Part shown: positions 30,844 through 32,648 of the stretch, piece by piece
Layout of the letters: each line of letters begins with the position of its first letter
How positions within the stretch are numbered: position 1 is the stretch's first letter
NCBI GenBank assembly: GCA_035764005.1
Contig: DASTZZ010000070.1
Span: forward strand, 1 to 32,648
Length of the DNA: 32,648 bases
Source: Terriglobales bacterium
GTDB taxonomy: Bacteria > Acidobacteriota > Terriglobia > Terriglobales > Acidobacteriaceae
Direction of reading: 5' to 3'
Position numbers and translations under genes: made by a program
The notes under the pieces: model-generated
Databases searched by the model: none
The model's input: the letters and a program-made list of their open reading frames with translations, nothing else
What the model was told of the DNA's origin: nothing

Positions 30844-30900
30844 GTTGCGCGTGGCCGGTTTTGGCACTCTGCGTGCTCATCGCTTCCCGATTTGAAACTA

Positions 30901-30928
30901 TTGACATTTCGCCCATTCGCGATAGCAT
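30901..30928 (+). promoter_or_regulatory. Promoter candidate TTGACA-16-TAGCAT
   Basis: A perfect -35 (TTGACA, 30901-30906) and a moderate -10 (TAGCAT, 30923-30928). ATG codons follow at 30936 (7 nt, giving only 23 codons) and 30940 (11 nt, giving 81 codons). Confidence 0.4.
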
Positions 30929-30939
30929 CCGAATTATGG

Positions 30940-31185
30940 ATGGGCGAAACCGAAGCGAAGTGCAGCACGAGGTCGAACTCCGAGGAAGCGGTTTGGCGCA
31001 TGATTGAAGAACCTGCGCGCGACGTGGAGGCGCAGCACAGGGGCTGGGCTGAGATCAAGTCGCGCGCCAATGCATGCGGCGTGCGAAAGGCAAGTCGGCC
31101 AGAGAATTCGGCGTTAACGCCGAAGAGAAATGGGGTTAACGCCGTGGAAATTTCGGCGTTAACGCCGTGGAAAAAGAGGGGTTAA
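30940..31185 (+). CDS. Doubtful 81-residue ORF running into the GTTAAC array
   Basis: It starts MGETEAKCSTRSNSEEAVWRMIEEPARDVEAQHRGWAEIK. The first half is acidic and helix-like, with plausible composition, and follows a promoter-like TTGACA/TAGCAT pair. The last part (NSALTPKRNGVNAVEISALTPW) is encoded by the GTTAAC array. No family recognised. It may be a remnant or a real small gene. Confidence 0.3.
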   Translation: MGETEAKCSTRSNSEEAVWRMIEEPARDVEAQHRGWAEIKSRANACGVRKASRPENSALTPKRNGVNAVEISALTPWKKRG

Positions 31186-31235
31186 CGCCGTGGAAAAAGA
31201 GGGGTTAACGCCGTGGAAAAAAGGGCGTTAACCCC
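31111..31235. repeat. Six-fold GTTAAC array, 22-23 bp period
   Basis: GTTAAC starts at 31113, 31135, 31158, 31181, 31204 and 31227. Most copies sit in GTTAACGCC, some in the longer palindrome GGCGTTAACGCC. The spacers are A/G-rich (TGGAAAAAGAGG). The region lies about 640 bp upstream of the rRNA promoter. Confidence 0.9.
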
Positions 31236-31705
31236 AAGGCAGACAGGCATTCGGCTGGAGCTCTAAATCGCAGAAAATTAAGGTGTTATGATCCACGGGC
31301 GATACAAGCAATTCCGATCTAGTCGTTAACGCGTCGTGGCCGAGTGCCGGCAGCCGAATGCCGAGTGCCGCTGTTTCTGCACCAAAAAACGTCAGCCCAG
31401 GCCCTTGCATACGCAAGGAGGTGGTGTGATATAAATGAACTCGACAATAAACGGTTGGCAGTCAGCCGGGTTGAGTCTGGAAAGAAGAGGCGGAATATTG
31501 AATCCGCCGGGCTCCCTGGAACATCTGATATTGAAGCCGATTCAAAGGCAAACTCTGGCGCCTAGGCTAGAGTGAATTCAGGGCAGTTTCGCCGAGGCGA
31601 AACGTCCGGCTCTGAAGGGTTTTGCAAGTCGCAACGACCTCCGAAGAATAAAGATCTTTTCAGCAGCCCAAGCATCGGGCACGATGTCGCGTCGATACAT
31701 GCGCG
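31236..31705. other. Intergenic stretch with one word array
   Basis: No convincing gene. A GCCGANT word array lies at 31336-31373. A short frame from 31434 (46 codons) has AGGAGG upstream but at 13 nt, too far for a normal start. The remainder shows no signal I can support. Confidence 0.4.
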
Positions 31706-31794
31706 TCAGTACCGTTCCCGGTAGGGAATGGGTGGGTCTGGCAGGCGTTACGCGTTGGTGGTCTGACCCATTCGCTACCGCGAACGGTACCGAC
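31706..31794. repeat. GTAG-type REP pair, second sequence subtype
   Basis: Left head ACCGTTCCCGGTAGGGAATG and right head, on the minus strand, ACCGTTCGCGGTAGCGAATG. Same ACCG-n-CGGTAG-n-GGGT layout as the RAYT REP but with different variable bases. Confidence 0.8.
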
Positions 31795-31872
31795 TTCTCG
31801 CGTCGCGATAGCGTCCTAACCAGTCGCCCCGATGTTCCTCCGCAGTTACCGCTGCATTTTGCGCGATGCGGA

Positions 31873-31902
31873 TTGACAGATTGTGAACGGCTGCGGTAGG
31901 TT
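31873..31902 (+). promoter_or_regulatory. rRNA operon promoter candidate
   Basis: TTGACA (31873-31878), 18 bp spacer, TAGGTT (31897-31902). About 340 bp before the 16S gene, which would leave a normal leader for an rRNA precursor. Confidence 0.5.
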
Positions 31903-32021
31903 TGAAAGGTTCGTCTCTACGCGTCGGATTCGACCGTAGGAGATGCACAAGTTTCGAGGACACGCTGTCCGAATGGATGGCGGGTTCGACTGAAACGCAC
32001 CGCTCAGGCGGACTGCGGATT

Positions 32022-32034
32022 TGGTCTTTGACAA
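32022..32034 (+). promoter_or_regulatory. boxA-like antitermination site
   Basis: TGGTCTTTGACAA resembles the boxA consensus TGCTCTTTAACA found in rRNA leaders, and lies between the promoter candidate and the 16S gene. Confidence 0.5.
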
Positions 32035-32147
32035 CAGGTTGAACGTGCCAGTCGTGAGATGGTTTGTTTACTCGTGAGAGTGAGCAGATCCTGGAACGCT
32101 TGAGTTGTAAGTTCAAGCGATCTCACAATGTATTGCTGTCCCGCCGT

Positions 32148-32190
32148 TGCAACGGCGCCACCCGCTATCGCAGGTGGTTCTGTCAGGCGT
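32148..32190. repeat. GTAG/GATAG-type REP unit in the rRNA leader
   Basis: On the minus strand: AGAACCACCTGCGATAGCGG, then GTGGC, directly followed by a GCCGTT/AACGGC hairpin. A third subtype of the same head layout; a similar head (AGAACCGCCCGCGGTAGCGG) lies at 25212-25235 at the UvrC-like gene end. Confidence 0.65.
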
Positions 32191-32241
32191 GGACAGCGGA
32201 CTCGATCCCTCTTCTTCCGTCGAGGGGCGAGTCATCAGGTT

Positions 32242-32648
<407 letters not shown>

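Noticed and set aside
31111-31235. CRISPR array
   Set aside because: The 22-23 bp period is too short, spacers are nearly identical and no cas genes are near.
31434-31574. 46-codon frame after AGGAGG
   Set aside because: The ribosome binding site is 13 nt from the ATG and the product has no recognisable features.

Overview
The window looks like a chromosome segment of an Acidobacteriota bacterium, most likely class Terriglobia. The main evidence is the 5' part of a 16S rRNA gene at the right end; the moderately high GC content and the dense repeat-filled intergenic regions fit. The genus cannot be read from this much 16S.

Layout. (1) 1-13.3 kb, minus strand: the packaging, head and tail module of a siphovirus-like prophage. 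In transcription order it holds the large terminase, three exported proteins of unknown role, portal, protease with a nested scaffold, major capsid, head-tail connector, tail terminator-like protein, tail tube and a tail assembly chaperone that probably uses a -1 frameshift. Two plus-strand genes interrupt it: a GIY-YIG nuclease enclosed by hairpin inverted repeats, and a small membrane protein. No repressor, replication or lysis genes are visible between the terminase and the host genes. (2) 14.3-19.8 kb: host genes folP, a dacB-like S13 carboxypeptidase, a MATE exporter and a VIT1/CCC1-type transporter, separated by four copies of a 163 bp hairpin element. (3) 20.4-25 kb: a tyrosine integrase, tRNA-Met(CAT), a zinc-ribbon protein, a small conserved-looking ORF and a PD-(D/E)XK-like protein. 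(4) 25.2-30 kb: a UvrC-like protein without the C-terminal nuclease half, an operon of a degenerate HtrA-like PDZ protein plus a CPA2 antiporter, and a DUF2911 protein. (5) 29.9-30.9 kb: a RAYT (REP-associated HUH transposase) framed by pairs of its putative REP hairpins. (6) 30.9-32.6 kb: a six-fold GTTAAC array, REP hairpins, an rRNA promoter and boxA candidate, and the start of 16S.

The most interesting content is the repeat landscape. Three classes can be separated by eye. Class one is TGTCAT-headed hairpins, whose apical stems differ between copies but keep pairing; one pair encloses the GIY-YIG nuclease gene, making that nuclease the candidate mobiliser. Class two is GTAG-headed REP hairpins around the RAYT. 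Class three is inverted arrays of degenerate 7-9 bp words, at least eight word families. Some of these lie inside coding sequences in frame (portal, UvrC-like gene, protease-scaffold linker) or form gene ends (integrase C-terminus, N-terminus of the PD-(D/E)XK protein).

A second pattern is that many plus- and minus-strand host-type genes have a TANNNT-like hexamer ending 6-9 nt before the ATG and no Shine-Dalgarno sequence, which suggests leaderless mRNAs. Several prophage genes instead have clear Shine-Dalgarno sequences.
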